Below, piece by piece: positions 12,320 to 24,136 of a stretch of DNA of 64,000 nt. Numbering within the stretch: the stretch's first letter is position 1; each line of letters opens with the position of its first letter. A program made the translations under genes and the position numbers. A model generated the notes under the pieces. That model worked only from the letters and a program-made list of their open reading frames with translations, made no database searches and was not told where the DNA came from. The stretch is taken from contig CM036188.1 in NCBI GenBank assembly GCA_020631735.1, positions 13,434,214 through 13,498,213 on the forward strand, written 5' to 3'. The stretch comes from Saccharum officinarum (lineage: Eukaryota; Streptophyta; Magnoliopsida; Poales; Poaceae).

Positions 12320-12600
12320 ATGTTTGGTAACGGGTTCGGCCGAAGCCTACGTCCCGGGGCATGCTTACGGGCGCTCCTCTTCCAAAAACTGTGACACCGG
12401 CCGCCCGGGGCGCCGGCCAAAATCAACGGCACACCTTGCGAGCCTGTCACCTTTGTGTTGCTACTCTCAAGTGGTGGTTACAGATGCAGCCCCCTCCTCC
12501 TTATATAGAGGGGGCGGGTTACAAGAGCCAACGTCTAACTCACATAACCCTATACTGTTATTACAACACTGCTCATCTATTTTAACCACTTAACCAGCTC
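12320..12600 (-). mobile_element. LTR retrotransposon relic (promoter part of an LTR)
   Basis: Read on the minus strand, the GC-rich segment runs from TAACCCGCCCCCTC into CTATATAAGGAGGAGG and then CAACACAAAGGTGACAGGC, the usual U3-TATA-R layout of a grass LTR. No TG/CA ends with a matching duplication could be found, so it is a fragment. Confidence 0.5.
12501..12507 (-). promoter_or_regulatory. TATA box of the LTR relic
   Basis: TATATAA on the minus strand, set in CTATATAAGGAGG, inside the LTR relic at 12320-12600. Function is inferred only from layout. Confidence 0.4.
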
Positions 12601-13675
12601 CAGAACTAGATAGGAAGGAAAAAGACAGATTGCTCACGGGAGGAGGGCGGTACTCGTCGTGGCAGGGTGCAGATGGACAGAAGAAAATTACTATGCGCGA
12701 GGGACCGGGCCGCATGATTCTGGAGCGCACGAGGCGCGGGGATCTGGCAGCGCATGCATCTGCAGCAATCGGAGGTACACAAGATCTGAGTGGTGTCAGC
12801 TAGAAAGCAGGCCACCCTTCCCCGCAGTGCGAATAGTTTCTCTGTGCTTGGAAGAATGCAAATACTCGGTTTGTTTTATAAGAAATGGTTTCTATGTTTT
12901 TTCCTCCATCACTTCAATAAATCTTCGGTCACATTAGCAAATTGCTTAGCTAGCAAGGTAATTAATATAGATAGAAACTAGATTAGTTTCTATATTGGGA
13001 GTGCCCTGAGTAGAATCTAGAGCATCTTCGAGAGCTTTTAAAATCACTTGCTAAATCATTGATTATTCCATGTGGATAAAAGGAGTAGAGAGCTCTAGTT
13101 TTGCCTTTCAGCCTTCAATAGTTTGCAATAGTTACTTCCTAAATAAATAAAAAAACAAGTACTAGGAGAAAAAAAAAGCACCAGGAGAGAAAAAACTGAA
13201 CTGGGTGCGATTATGGAGCGAAGAAATCACGCACATCTATGCGGGGACTCAGAGCGAAGTTTTACCAAGTGCGGATCTTTAGTAAGTTTGGATGCAGAAC
13301 TGCTAGAGGGCCGATTTTCTTAGGGAGTATGGATACAAAACTTTGGAGATGCTCTTAATAGGCATGGTCACACATTCCGTCGGGCCTGGAATTTTCACAT
13401 TCCGGCTATATGCTCTTATTAATATCACCCTCTCATCTTCTCTGAGATTCAACCAGGAACCTGGCAAACAAAAATTTCGTCTGTCTCCTCTTGTGCCTGA
13501 ATCACAGAGAAGATTTGAGGTTCATATATAGTAGATTAGCAGTACATATGCAAGGATTTTGGAGGTTTTTTTACTGCTCTGTTTTGTTATATATACTTGC
13601 ATAACTAGACTACGTCGCAATGTTTGGTTTTTTTTTGACAAGACGTCGCCATGTTTCAGACCCTCGTATCGGGTG
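12601..13675. other. Spacer upstream of RIP block A
   Basis: No gene supported. It contains short frames of 60-92 codons without domains. If the ATG at 13676 is the true start of block A, the promoter lies here, but I could not find a convincing TATA box. Confidence 0.4.
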
Positions 13676-14669
13676 ATGGTGGAGCCCAGGTCCTGCAATG
13701 GGCCGGTCATTTCCGAGCTCCCAGAAAGTAGCCCACAAAATGGTGACCAGGAAATTGTTGCTGCTGCTCTAGAACCAAGTCAGCCAGTGGAGGTAAACAT
13801 TGAAAGCATTATTGGCAACCACAAGTTGTGCGCCAAACATTAAAGACATTCATTATCACTTCCCTAACTAACTTCTCATACTGCAGACCGGAATGGCTGG
13901 GCCTCAACCTGTTGAAGTGTCATACACCATCGGAGATGAACTGTCATTCACTGACTTCATAAAGCGTCTACGTGGCATCCTCGCTGAGCACGAAAACAGC
14001 GAGGATATCTGTGATCCCCGGACAGACCAAAAGCGCCCACTGCTTGCGAAGCCGCGTTCTGATCAACAACCGGCGAGGTGGATTCACATCAAGCTGCAAG
14101 CGGTGGTGAACAAGAAAACGTCATCAGCAACCCTAGTCATGCGGGACGACAACGTGGACGTTGTGGGCTTCATCAACCAGAATGGAGATCGGTACGAGCT
14201 TGGGTTTCGGCGGACGATGCTCCCAGCAGAACCCAACTCAGTACTTGTACTAGGCTGGGGCAACAGCTACAAAAGTATACTAGGCGTCAGAATGGAGGAG
14301 GAAGTCATGGATAGACTCATGTCCGCAAACCTGGGCAAGACCTTGGCGACGCATGCCGTTCGCTTGCTGTCGCGCTTCGACCCAAATGTAGTGACGGATG
14401 TTTACAACCTCAGGCTGCAAGTGGTGGGCCTGATGTTCATGGTCTCTGAGTCAGCAAAGATGAATCCTGTGCACAACGACATTACAAGTGGCTGGGACAC
14501 CGGGAAAGGATTCACCAAAGAATCGATGACCAATTACGTGTGGAAATATGCAGAGATGTCAAGGCGGCTCAGGCACTGGAAGAAAGGAGACTATGCGCAA
14601 CCGAAACCCAAGTCGGAGCTAGATGCCATTTACCTCGTGCTCAACGGTACGGTGATCCCTTTTCTTTGA
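13676..14669 (+). CDS. Block A: ribosome-inactivating-protein domain (rRNA N-glycosidase family), truncated after the RIP
   Basis: Exon 1 is 13676-13792 (39 codons), the intron is 13793-13886 (GT-AG, phase 0) and exon 2 starts at 13887. Exon 2 holds one RIP domain of about 250 residues: N-terminal YTIGDELSFTDFI, the strand NVDVVGFINQNGDRYEL, SYKSI, the active-site helix SESAKMNP, and NYVWKYAEMS. RIPs remove one adenine from the sarcin-ricin loop of 28S rRNA. Compared with the family, the first active-site Tyr reads Asp and the Arg after the catalytic Glu reads Lys, so activity is doubtful. The frame ends just after IYLVLN, exactly where the block B copy enters its linker, so the rest of the gene is lost or lies beyond the transposons (29.6 kb). 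The start at 13676 is a best guess: the intron has the same CAGTGGAG/GTAAACATT donor as the one at 30094, so exon 1 could instead be the tail of an earlier DUF6598 exon. Confidence 0.75.
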
Positions 14670-16995
14670 ACCAGTACATTCAATCTTTTTAAATCTTGAA
14701 ACTATTGCATTTTGAATAACGAAAAAGATATATCATTGCTACGACGGTGACGGTGATCCCTTTCCTTCCTCGTATTCCATATGAATTAGTCCAACCCAGT
14801 TCTTATGCGCACGAGCCCAATCTTATATAAAACATAAACCAAGTTTATAGATAAATTAATTACCTAAATTAACCTAATAATTAAAAATTACTTATCTCGG
14901 TGCCCATTCTCTATATTTTTTACGATGCCCTTTTTATTTTGTAACACAATACCCTACTACCTAAAGGATTTGTAGAGGTGGCTGGCCCAGCCGCCTCTAT
15001 CTGTGATCTCTACAAGGAAGTCTAAAATACGATTTTTAGAGGTGGCTCGCAATCTATCTATCTCTTTTAATTGTTTTTCTAAAATCATAAATCGAACCCA
15101 AGAAGCCCTCACTAGGTAAGTCTGATCGTCACACCAAGTTGTAAACCACAAGATTTAATTTTTCACGTGAAACAAGCGCGTGTGTGGCCGATGTGATTCA
15201 AAACTGCAATCTTAAGTCTTATATGTAGCTCCATTAACCACTTCATCAAAAGTCACTTGTAAGGGTAGATAAATTCCTTTTGTATTCACCTTAGTAGACT
15301 TTGAAGTGAATATTTGAGAACATAAACGAATGCAAATAAAAAATGTTTCAACTGATAAGCTGTAGATATCATCACAAATTTGGTTTTATTCATTTCTCCA
15401 TCGAAGATCGTTTGAAAATTTTGAATTTCAAAATATGGGAATTCCAAACAGAACTTTCCTTGATAAATGATTTAAAATGTAACAGTTGTCAACTACAACG
15501 TTGTATATCTCTTTAAGATCTACAACTTTTGGTTTTGGTCATTTCTCCATTCGATATTGTATGAAAATTTTGAATTTCATATTATGAGGAATTCGAACTA
15601 AGTTTTCGGACCATGGATTATTTCAAATGAAAAAGTTATCAACTTTTGTTTGGTCCTTACTCCATCCAAGGTTGTTTAAAAATATAAAAAAGATGAATTT
15701 TAAAACGTGAGAGCTTCTAACAAAATTTGTGGGATCTAAATGATTTAAAATGAACAGGTCTTGACCTATGAAGTTATAGATCTCGAAAATTATATAAGCT
15801 CTTTGTTGCATCAGTTCTTGTGACATCATGAACTATAGCTCAACTTTTAATCTTAGTAGTTGTTGTAATTTTTTATGTGCATGTTACATTTGAGGTGCTT
15901 ATTGTATCTATTATTCTAAATTTTCATTTTTATATTGTATTAAAAAGGGTCCAAGTCCTATGCTATATTCTTAGTTACTACAGTAGCATAAATAGTTATA
16001 TGAATCTGCACCGTGATACCTAAGATGTTGAACTAATTATGCAATATCAAAGAATTATATGTGCAGTAGTATTGTTTTATAAAAAGTAGAGTAGTTAAAA
16101 TTAACTTAGTAGTTTTTATATGGAAAAATGTTTCAACTAAATGCCAAAACTGATTTGAAATAAATAATTATAATTTTTGTTGTCATCATGTACTAATACA
16201 GTTTAAAGATTTTGACACTAAATCTAGTCAACACACTGGCAAGGGCTAGATTGCCTGGGCAGAACATGACGATATACACAGAGGAAGGACTTGTTTAGTT
16301 TGCGCCCTGTCAAGCAGATTGTTGCTAGGCATCTGATCCTGGCCTCAGGTGTCCAAAATCGGACGCCTAGCAACGCTGCCTCGCCCAGGCAGCTTCGGCG
16401 GGGAGCAAACCAAATAGGCCTGAAGTAGGTCTAAAATAGCGACCCATTGGGAATTGGCAAGAGCAAGACCGATTTGACGCTCGTTCTTTACCTTAAGCAC
16501 CCATGAACGCCTTCCAGAAAGACCCGTCGAGGATGAAGTGACCATGACGCTAGGGGATTTGATGAATTTGGCAACTTAAAAACTATTTAGCCTCTATTTT
16601 ATAGTTATCAAAACCTATGCAAGATAGCTATCTAGATATGCACTACGATTTTGCGGTGTGTTGCTATCTCTAACGCAAAAGAGTTGTACACCTTATGTTC
16701 CATTCATACCACTAACCTAACAAGTTAAACTATGAATATAAAGCACACAACCAAGTAATGCAACTAAGTGTGGAAATGTAAATGAGATAGAGAATGCAAA
16801 TTCCTATTGACTACGATTTTCCTATGGTTCTGAAAAGCTCATGCCGTCGTTAGTCCTTGTTGGAACCACTCACAAGGGCTGAGCTGCCAGTCAGGTAACT
16901 CCGTGGAGCCCACGATCTTCCCCACACACAAGCTAATAAAGAGTGTGTTTGTAGGGCCTTCTTCTAGACCGCTCCCCACTGTCACAATGTTAAGC
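14670..16995. repeat. Transposon relics between block A and CACTA-1
   Basis: AT-rich DNA. At 14955-15055 GTAGAGGTGGCTGG and AGCCGCCTCTA form a short inverted pair of the kind found near CACTA ends. Between 15360 and 15810 a roughly 150-bp motif recurs, built on TACAACTTTTGGTTTTGGTC and TTTGAAAATTTTGAATTTCA, as in CACTA subterminal arrays. No true terminus or ORF is found. Bases 16800-16995 resemble LTR-element sequence that continues at 18083. Confidence 0.45.
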
Positions 16996-18082
16996 CACTA
17001 CTATAGGAATCTTTTGCGAGGCGGTCAAAAAGGGTTTTTCGAGGCGGGCAAAACAAACGCCTCGGAGCAAACGTCATGGTAAATGGTGGGTTTTCCCAGG
17101 CATGCAAACTTCCCGCCTCGGTAAATGAAATTTGCAAAATAAAAAAAAACAAATCCGCCCGCGAGCCCAGTGACCCATCGAGCCCGCCCGTCGGGATCAG
17201 CCGGCGCCGCTAGGATCTGTCGCCGCCGCCGGGAGCGCCGCCGCCAGATCCAGAAGGCCTCCCAAAGCCAGATTCGGGCACACGCCAAGAGATCGCCCTC
17301 CACCGGATCTGGCAAAGGGAGGTGGCGTCCTTGGGGAAGAAGGGGTCACCCTCCACCGGATCTGGCGCAAGGAGGTGGCGTCCTTGGGGAAGAAGGGGAA
17401 GGCCACCGGATTCGGGGTGATGGAGGTGCGTCGTGCTTGGGGAAGAAGGGGGAAGGCCGCCATCTCCACCTCACCGCCGGTGGGGGAGGAGGGCGTGTCC
17501 ACGTCCGCGTCGGCAGCGCCCGCGCCGCCTTGGTTGTGCCCGCGTCGCGCGGGATCTGCCGCGCTGCCTCAGCTATGCCAGTGTCGGCCGTGTCGTCGCC
17601 TCGGCTAGGCCATCGTGCCCGTGAGCCTCTATTGGTGAGGGAGAGAGAGGGAGTGAGAGGAGAGAGGAGGGGGTGGTGAAGGGCCGAGGAGAGGGGATGG
17701 GGCGGTGAAGTGCTCGGTGAAAGGGAGGAGCCGAGGAACAGGAGGAGAGGAAGCGGCACTTGATGGGGAAGTGGGGTGAACCCTAACAGTTGCTCTGTAT
17801 TTATATAGGAACCTGACAACTGATGGATTTGGGCTTCCTATTGGACCTCGGAATATTAACCGAGGCGAGGCCCGCCTCAAAAAATAGAGGTATTTTTGGA
17901 GGCAGGCCTCTTATAAAGCCCGCCTTGGTTAATAGATTTTAGGAGGCGGTTGTTTGTGACCGCCTCGGTTAATAAAAAATGACCGCCTCGGTTAATCTGG
18001 GCATTAACCAAGGCGGTTTATGTGGCTGCCCGCCTCCGAGGCTGTTTTGAAAAGGTCGCGAAAAATGTTTTGTGTAGTAGTG
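16996..18082. mobile_element. CACTA-1, non-autonomous CACTA element, 1087 bp
   Basis: It begins CACTACTATAGGAATC and ends GTGTAGTAGTG, so the termini share CACTACTA. It is flanked by a perfect 3-bp duplication AGC (16993-16995 and 18083-18085). Subterminal GAGGCGG/CCGCCTCGG motifs recur in both orientations at both ends (17030-17120 and 17850-18050). The GC-rich centre holds two to three tandem copies of a unit around GGTGGCGTCCTTGGGGAAGA (17320-17460) and overlapping frames on both strands, none with a known domain. No transposase is present, so it relies on another element. Confidence 0.9.
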
Positions 18083-18252
18083 AGCTTGTGGCTCAAGTAT
18101 CATTAGCCTCGTTCTCTCTGGTACATCATAGATGGCCACACCATAAACTCGGTTGGTATGATCTCGCAAGATTAAAACAATGGTGCACGCAAGCTCCAAG
18201 TGGTGGCAAGAGGTATATGCAAACCTCATTAAACACTAAGCCTAATCCTAGA
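18083..18252. other. Flank carrying the LINE target site
   Basis: Short non-coding stretch between CACTA-1 and the LINE. Its last 12 bases, CCTAATCCTAGA, are repeated after the LINE poly(A) at 28905-28916. Confidence 0.6.
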
Positions 18253-18431
18253 CCAAATTAGCAGCAGTGTAGAGGGAATGTTCCCCTACCACAAGGTAGG
18301 GTATCTGTGTCCTCCGATGGCGCAGCTGACGAAGTCCACTTTTTTTTCCCTTCGATCGGCAAGATTGAAAGCATCAAGCCTAGAAGCAGGAGGTGATCCC
18401 TCGCGAGCAGGCATGGGTAGGCATCACCCTC

Positions 18432-19120
18432 ATGGCCTCTTCTCCTAGGACGGAGGAGGCAAAAGATGACCAGGCACATGTTTCAATCCCTTACATTGAA
18501 GAACACCTTGAAAGCATGAATTTGGTGGGAGAGGATGAGGAAGATCTTGACTTCTTAGAAGAATTGGATGAGTTAATCAAGGTGGTTCGTTGGTTGGGCC
18601 TGTTTACGTTTCATACCACCAAACCCTATAGCCATGCGGCCTTGTTCAGTTCTATGCACTTCGCTTGGGCTGCGACAAAGGATATGACCTTTAAGGTGCC
18701 AGAATCAAATCTATTTTCAGTGCAATTTCAATGTCTGGGAGACTGGAATCAGGTGATGGAGGGTGGACCGTGGTTGTTCAGGGGTGCACCAGTTATCCTC
18801 ACTGAGTATGATGGGTTCTCAAGTGTAAGAGATTACAAACTTGATAAGGTTACCATTTGGATGCAAGTGCAAGGAGTCCCTGATGGGCTAATGAAGAGGA
18901 GAGATCTGGCAGAGAAGGTGGCAAAGAAAGTGGGAGAACCCCCAATATCGGTGATGGTAACGGAAGGAAAAATTAATCCAGCTATGTACCTTCATGCTAG
19001 GGTGTTCTTGGACATTGGGAAGCCCCTGGTACTGGTTGTGCTAATAACCCTAAAGGAGAAGAGGAAGTTCCTTGTTCAGTATGAGAAGCTACCAATTTTT
19101 CCACTTCTATGTCCTGATGG
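18432..19120 (+). pseudogene. LINE ORF1-like protein with DUF4283 domain, 5' part
   Basis: A frame open from 18393, with MASSPRTEEAKDD at 18432 as the likely start. It reads through GGPWLFRGAPVILTEYDG, then KLDKVTIWMQVQGVPDGL, then VFLDIGKPL and YEKLPIF, the order typical of the DUF4283 nucleic-acid-binding domain of plant LINE ORF1 proteins. It is cut just before the CCHC knuckle by the LTR relic. The reading resumes near 20278 with HKKEDCQWGDWFLVKFG. It would bind LINE RNA, but the gene is broken. Confidence 0.8.
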
Positions 19121-20277
19121 GTCATGATGTGACTTAATGCGGGGATGGCCTGCTGTCGCAGGGTCAAAACCACGGTAAGCATGTTGTTTGAGTCGGTGTG
19201 AGAGCGTGAGGTCTCCGGTGGCTCAAGTGGACTCAATAACACAAGAAACACGCAGAGAAGATGCAACAGTTTATCCTGGTTCGGGCCAATTTGGTCCCTA
19301 CGTCCAGTAACTGATGATCCTCGTACTCAAGAGCACCCAAAATCTAGGGGGTTACAACAGAGTGTAAAGGAATAAGAGGTTTGGTACGGGATTAGCTCAG
19401 TGCTAATCCTATGGTTTGCCTCGCCGCTAGTGGAGTCTCCCCCTCGTCAGAGAGAAAGGAGATGACGGGATAGAGGAAGAACTCTCGGTGCCCCTTGGTG
19501 GGTTGCCTTGCTCTTGGTGCAGAGCAGAGGCGAATAGAATGGAGTCTGGTGATCGATCTCGGATCCTCTCCCCTCTAGGTCCAACCTTATCCCTAATATA
19601 TAATTAGATAGGTCAGGTACAAGGTGGTTTGAGGGTTCTAGTCTATGGTCTACGTGCGCCGGAGTCTAGGACGGTCTTGCCGCAGTGCGTCGTGGACCAT
19701 CGAGGTGTCTTGGAGCCGAACATCGTCCGACTGCTCTGTTCTGACACTCTGCATGTCAGGCTTTAACATCTTGGATTGGCCTCCCCCAGGTGAGACTTTC
19801 TAGAGTCTTCTTGGTGGCGAAGGAGGTCGGCTCCAAGGGCTGACGCGCGGGCCCAAAAGCCCCTGAGCCCCCGGAGGCCGTTGGGAAGCTTTGTCTTCTT
19901 GTGTCATGCCCCGGACGTGACCTTGTCGGAGAAGCAGCTGGCAGGGGCGCGCCTCGGGAGAGTCACCGGGGCGTCCCCGGGCATCGGTAGCCCGGGGCTT
20001 GCTTCTTGTGCCCGGGCCTTGGCTGGCGTCGTTAGTCGGATAGGAGCCAAGGGCCAGCGTGGAGATGTCGTAGATCAGGTGCCCAAGGCTCGGGGGAGCC
20101 CCCGAGCCCTGGACGAAAGCTGCGGTCAAGTCAGGCTCGGCCAGGTTTCTTTGCCAGAGGATGCGCGTGAGCGTGCCCGATGGGCTTAGCCCCCAAGCCC
20201 CCAGTCGATCCTGGGGGGATAGGTCGGGGGGTCTTCTTCGATCGGGAATCATTGGACCTGAGGCTTAACATACCCAT
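19121..20277 (-). mobile_element. LTR relic (minus orientation) inserted in the LINE
   Basis: Read on the minus strand it shares its layout with 51070-52060: TATGTTAAG start, GACCCCCCGACC, GGGGGCT.GGGGGCTA..CCCATC, GACACAA.A.GACAA.GC and the closing ATCCTGGTTCGGG block. It splits the LINE ORF1. The exact ends and the target duplication could not be fixed; TATGT occurs on both sides but does not sit at TG/CA ends. There is no gag-pol inside, so it is probably a solo LTR. Confidence 0.6.
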
Positions 20278-20688
20278 ATGTTAGGATTTCGACACCTGCA
20301 TAAGAAAGAAGATTGTCAGTGGGGTGACTGGTTCCTGGTCAAGTTTGGCCTAGCATTCGGTGGCAGAGGTGATGGGAGATATGTTAAATCAAGGGGAGAT
20401 TTGAAAGTCCATGGGTGCGGTAGAGGTAGAGGCCATTGGGGCATACCAAAGGATGGTGTGGATGAAATGGATGTTCATGACGAAGAGCAGGTGGACCTGA
20501 GCAAAGATATTTTGGTCAGGAAATGTGATGAAGTGGAATCATCTGTCCAAGCCGCTGGGGATGTAGTGATGGTTGATGGTAAGATGATAATGCTGGAGAA
20601 TGGGGCGTACCAGTCGGTTCTAGTGAGCTTGCCGAAGGAAAACGGGACAAGAAAAGAGGCTAAGGAAAATTGTGGATGGTACTGTTGA
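20278..20688 (+). pseudogene. LINE ORF1-like protein, 3' part
   Basis: It continues the ORF1 interrupted at 19120: a knuckle-like HLHKKEDC, then QWGDWFLVKFG and GRGRGRGHWG-like basic residues, and an acidic tail ending in TGA. It is in frame with itself for 136 codons. The QWGDW motif is typical of the region just after the zinc knuckle in these proteins. Confidence 0.7.
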
Positions 20689-20729
20689 AGCAACAATCGC
20701 CCATCCTAGAGAAGGGTGACCGGGCATAG

Positions 20730-20988
20730 TGAAATTTTTTGCTTGGAACTGTCACGGACTTAAAAGCACCCATGCAGTTCGGGCACTTTGGGAAATCCAG
20801 AAGTGTGAGAAAGTGGATGTGTTTTTTTTTTCTGTCTGAGACACATTTTGGAAAAGTTAAGGCAGAAATTTTAAGAGGAGGTCAGGCTTCGACCATCTCA
20901 TTTTGCATGAATGTTATGGGTAGAGCGGGGTTTTAATAATTATGTGGAGGAAGGAGATGCGAATTAGGGAACTGGTGCTACAGAGAAC
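20730..20988 (+). pseudogene. LINE ORF2, N-terminal endonuclease part
   Basis: The translation KFFAWNCHGLKSTHAVRALW followed by SETHFGKVKAEIL is the start of an AP-like endonuclease of plant LINEs (WNCRGL..., FLSET). It is interrupted by the hAT element at 20989. The domain resumes at 21540 (MSSKPRCEHKVQTWEMMRSL, then QRGKIWERLDR) but with several stops. Confidence 0.75.
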
Positions 20989-21531
20989 TAGGGATGAAAA
21001 CGGACGGAATTTTTCCCGTACCGTCCCGTTCCGTTTTTTATATTTTCCCGTCCGTTTCCGTATTTGTGAGATCCCGTTTTCGTATTTGCGGAAGTAGAAA
21101 ATGGTGTTTTCCGTCCGTTTCCGAGTAATCCCGTTTTAATATGGAATAGACCCGTATTTATTCCGTTTTATTCCGTTTTCAATCTATACTCAACATATTC
21201 AACAATTACATGTCCTTATGTTATGTTAATATAACTACGAATCACCAAATATGTCTGTTATGTTCACATACATAGCATGTAAATGAATATTAAACTTTGT
21301 ATATATTATTACATGACTTTATATATGTATACTTTGAGAATATTATATTATGTAATCTTAATTTAATTTTCCGGCTCTCCATCCGTATTTGTTCGTTTCC
21401 GTATGTCCGCATATTCCGATTCCGTTTTCGAACCCGTATTTTCCGAACCCGATCCCGTTTCCGCCAAAAAAATATAGAAACAGAAGTAGAAATAGGGTTT
21501 TTCCGTCCGTTTCCGTCCGTTTTCATCGCTA
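20989..21531. mobile_element. hAT-type non-autonomous element, 543 bp, 8-bp target duplication
   Basis: The termini TAGGGATGAAAACGGACGG and its inverse (CCGTCCGTTTTCATCGCTA) differ at one base. The 8-bp duplication CAGAGAAC sits at 20981-20988 and 21532-21539. The interior repeats CCGT/TTCCG motifs at both ends, usual for this hAT family. It carries no transposase and is inserted in the LINE endonuclease region. Confidence 0.92.
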
Positions 21532-21539
21532 CAGAGAAC

Positions 21540-22111
21540 TATATTGATATTATAATCAATGATGGCGTCAAATGGACTTGACTGGGATGTCTAGCAAGCC
21601 CAGATGCGAGCACAAAGTTCAGACCTGGGAGATGATGAGATCTTTGAAGGGTGTTGTGTCAACACCATGGTTAGCGCTAAGGGTCTTTAATGAAATAGTT
21701 TTCAATTATGAGAAGGAGGGAGGTCGTCCAAGACCTCAGCGGCAATTGCAAGCGTTCCATGACGCCTTAGCTGACTGTGATCTCTCAGACATGGGCTTCA
21801 AACGTGATATTTTCACCTAGCAGAGGGGGAAGATTTGGGAGCGTTTGGACAGAGGAGTTACAAAAGCGCAATGGAATGATCTATTTCCTACGGCGTGGCT
21901 GGTGTATGGAGAGATGACAAAGTTGGATCACAAGCCTCTGAATGTGGACATGGAGTGTCTCTTGGCGTTGGACCTAGGGGTGGTGGACACCCAAAAAGGT
22001 TCGAGGCCAGATGGCTACATGAGGAAACGGTGGAGGAAATAGTTAAGACGGCATGGGTACAGGCCTGTGCATGGGGTGAAGGGCCTACATTCATGCAAAA
22101 AGCAAATCACG
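21540..22111 (+). pseudogene. LINE ORF2, endonuclease C-terminal part
   Basis: Frames at 21572-21820 and 21845-22042 translate to LINE endonuclease and linker sequence (WEMMRSLKGVVSTPWLALRV, then GGRPRPQRQLQAFHDAL). A TAG at about 21818 and frameshifts interrupt it. It ends at the Stowaway MITE. Confidence 0.7.
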
Positions 22112-22113
22112 TA

Positions 22114-22349
22114 CTCCCTCCGTCCGTAAAAGAGTGACGTTTTTGACTTTTAGACATCGTGTTTGACCGTTCGTCTTATTTAAAAATTTGTGCAAATTAT
22201 AAAATAAATAAATCATTATTAAAGGATCTCTAATGATAAAATAAGTCATAACAAAATAAATGATATTTATAAAAAAATTTGAATAAGACGGATGGTCAAA
22301 CAAGATGTCTGAAATTCTAAAACGACACTCTTTTTTGGGACGGAGGGAG
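22114..22349. mobile_element. Stowaway (Tc1/mariner-type) MITE, 236 bp, TA target duplication
   Basis: Termini CTCCCTCCGTCCGTAAAAGA and its inverse (CTTTTTTGGGACGGAGGGAG) sit between TA dinucleotides at 22112-22113 and 22350-22351. AT-rich interior with no coding capacity. It is inserted in LINE ORF2. Confidence 0.93.
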
Positions 22350-22351
22350 TA

Positions 22352-23186
22352 CATGAGGAACTTCATGTATGGGATAGAGAAGAGCTAAAGGGGCCGAGCT
22401 ATCAAATAAAGGAGCCAAAAACAGAATTGGAAAAGCGTAGGAATGGGGATCTGATAGATGAAAACATTGCTTCACAAAAGGAGCTATTGGTGAGGATTGA
22501 CTCCTTCTGGAACAGGAAGAAATTGTTTGGGTTCAACGTGCATGGCTAGATTGGCTCAAATGCGGTAATTGTAATACTACAACCCGGTAAATGTGAAACA
22601 CTATTAGGGTCCTAGTGGATGATCAGGGGGTGAGGCATGATGATAGAGAGACAATGGGCTCTATGGTGAAGGAGTATTTTGTTAATCTATTTCATGTGGA
22701 GGTTCAGGAGATGGATGACTCGGTCCTAAACGATGTTCAGCGGAGTGACACAGAGGGGATGAATCAGATGTTGCTCGATCCTTTCTCTCATGAGGAAGTG
22801 AAATGGCACTATTTAATATTGGCAATTTGAAAGCACCCGGACTAGATGGTCAACATCCTATTTTCTACAAACACTTCTGGAGCATGCTAGTGGATGATTT
22901 GGTGGCGGAGGTCTTGAATGCGTTGAACACTTGCACAATCCTAGAGGGTTGAAATAGAACGACCATTGTTCTATTTCCAAAAGTGGACAATCTAGAGAAG
23001 GTATCACAATTTTGCCCAATTAGACTTTGCAATGTTGTGTGCAAGGTGATCTAAAAAATGCTAGCTAATAGATTGAAAGCAATCTTGCCAGAGATCTTAG
23101 CAAGCATCAGAGAGCTTTTTTACCAGGCCGTTTAATCATAGATAACATCCTCTTGGCTTACAAGTGTGTTCATGCTATAAAAAGAA
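22352..23186 (+). pseudogene. LINE ORF2, start of reverse transcriptase
   Basis: In changing frames the translation gives LVDDQGVRHDDRETMGSMVK, then NLKAPGLDGQHPIFYKHFW, LFPKVDNLEKVSQFCPIRLC and KMLANRLKAILPEIL. These are RT motifs 0-2 of plant LINEs (KAPGPDG, PKV..P..FRPISL). Several stops are present. The MULE interrupts it at 23186, within the segment that leads to the catalytic KLDM..AYD motif found at 28280. Confidence 0.8.
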
Positions 23187-23510
23187 GGCAATTTTTGCTG
23201 TGGGACATCGCGAAAACAACAAATTGGCTGCAACACACCGCCAACACTTGCTTTTGCCGAGTACCATTATGAAATCGTGAATGTTTGTCAGTGGACACCG
23301 CCTCTATTATAATAAAGAAAAACAGCAATCGGGAGAGAGAAACCGCAGTAAAGAGACGTTTTTACCCCTGCCGGCCTGAGTCCTATCATTTAGGTGGTCC
23401 GGTTGGACCAGCTCGGCTCGGCCCCGGTCGTCTTCTTCCTTCCCCGTTCTCGTTCTTGCCACTCTCTCCCCATCCTCATTCCCCATCTCGACGAACCCTA
23501 GCTTCGAGCC

Positions 23511-24136
23511 ATGGCATCGAGCTCGCATTCCACACCGTTCGGCGCGCCGCATCCAGCTTCGCCGTCGGTCGACCCCTACAGAGACCAGGCTGGATTCTTG
23601 CCCTTGGTTCCTTGCCACAAGTGCGGAACCGTTTTCATTGGGCGCGTGTCGCAGAAGCCAGGCAGCAAGGGGAAGAGGTTTTACAAATGTCCACTGCTTG
23701 AGCATGTAAGTGGTCGTTGACTTCTGATCTGGTTTTGAGGAGATGCGCATTTTTTTGATTTTTATCTCTTGTTTGCGAGACCGACTTTGCGTGTGGAGTG
23801 TACTACTTTGAGGAACAGTATATCAATTACTTGGTCACCAAAGGCGTTCTTCCTCGCGCTTGTAGTCAGGTTTGAGTTCAGGGTGCCATGGCGCTCGAGG
23901 TGATGAGGGAAGGCAATGACAAGGAGAAGGCCTGCCAAGGATTTGATGGCTGCCAAGATCTGTTGGAGACTGCAGTGATTCATCTCCAAGGTTCAGAGGC
24001 ACTACTGAAGTCAGTACTTGAGAGCAACAAGAAATTGTTGACCAACATGAATAAAATTGGAGAGTGGCTGCTTGTAGTTGGTGGTGTAATGGTTTTCGTT
24101 TTGGTGTTAGTTCTGTTAGTGTTGTTGGTCAAGTGA
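23511..24136 (+). CDS. MULE-1 second gene: GRF-like zinc-finger protein with C-terminal membrane segment
   Basis: Exon 1 (23511-23705) encodes MASSSHSTPFGAPHPASPSV and a zinc-finger-like C-x2-C ... RFYKC segment typical of small GRF fingers. A GTAAGT donor follows. Exon 2 opens at 23780 with CGVYYFEEQYINYLV. In that frame a TGA follows at about 23872. The same frame then stays open from MALEVMREG (23888) through a helical region and a strongly hydrophobic segment near 24084-24133 (VVGGVMVFVLVLVLLVLLVK). So the gene either has a nonsense codon or uses a splice I could not define. Proteins of this layout commonly travel with grass MULEs; the role is unknown, and position suggests an analogue of mudrB. 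Confidence 0.6.

Noticed and set aside
12324..12815. Short frames of 69-92 codons around the LTR relic
   Set aside because: No domain, and layout fits an LTR promoter on the minus strand.
17170..17880. Overlapping GC-rich frames of 60-169 codons on both strands
   Set aside because: They lie inside CACTA-1, consist of Arg/Pro/Gly-rich low-complexity translations, and no frame has a domain.
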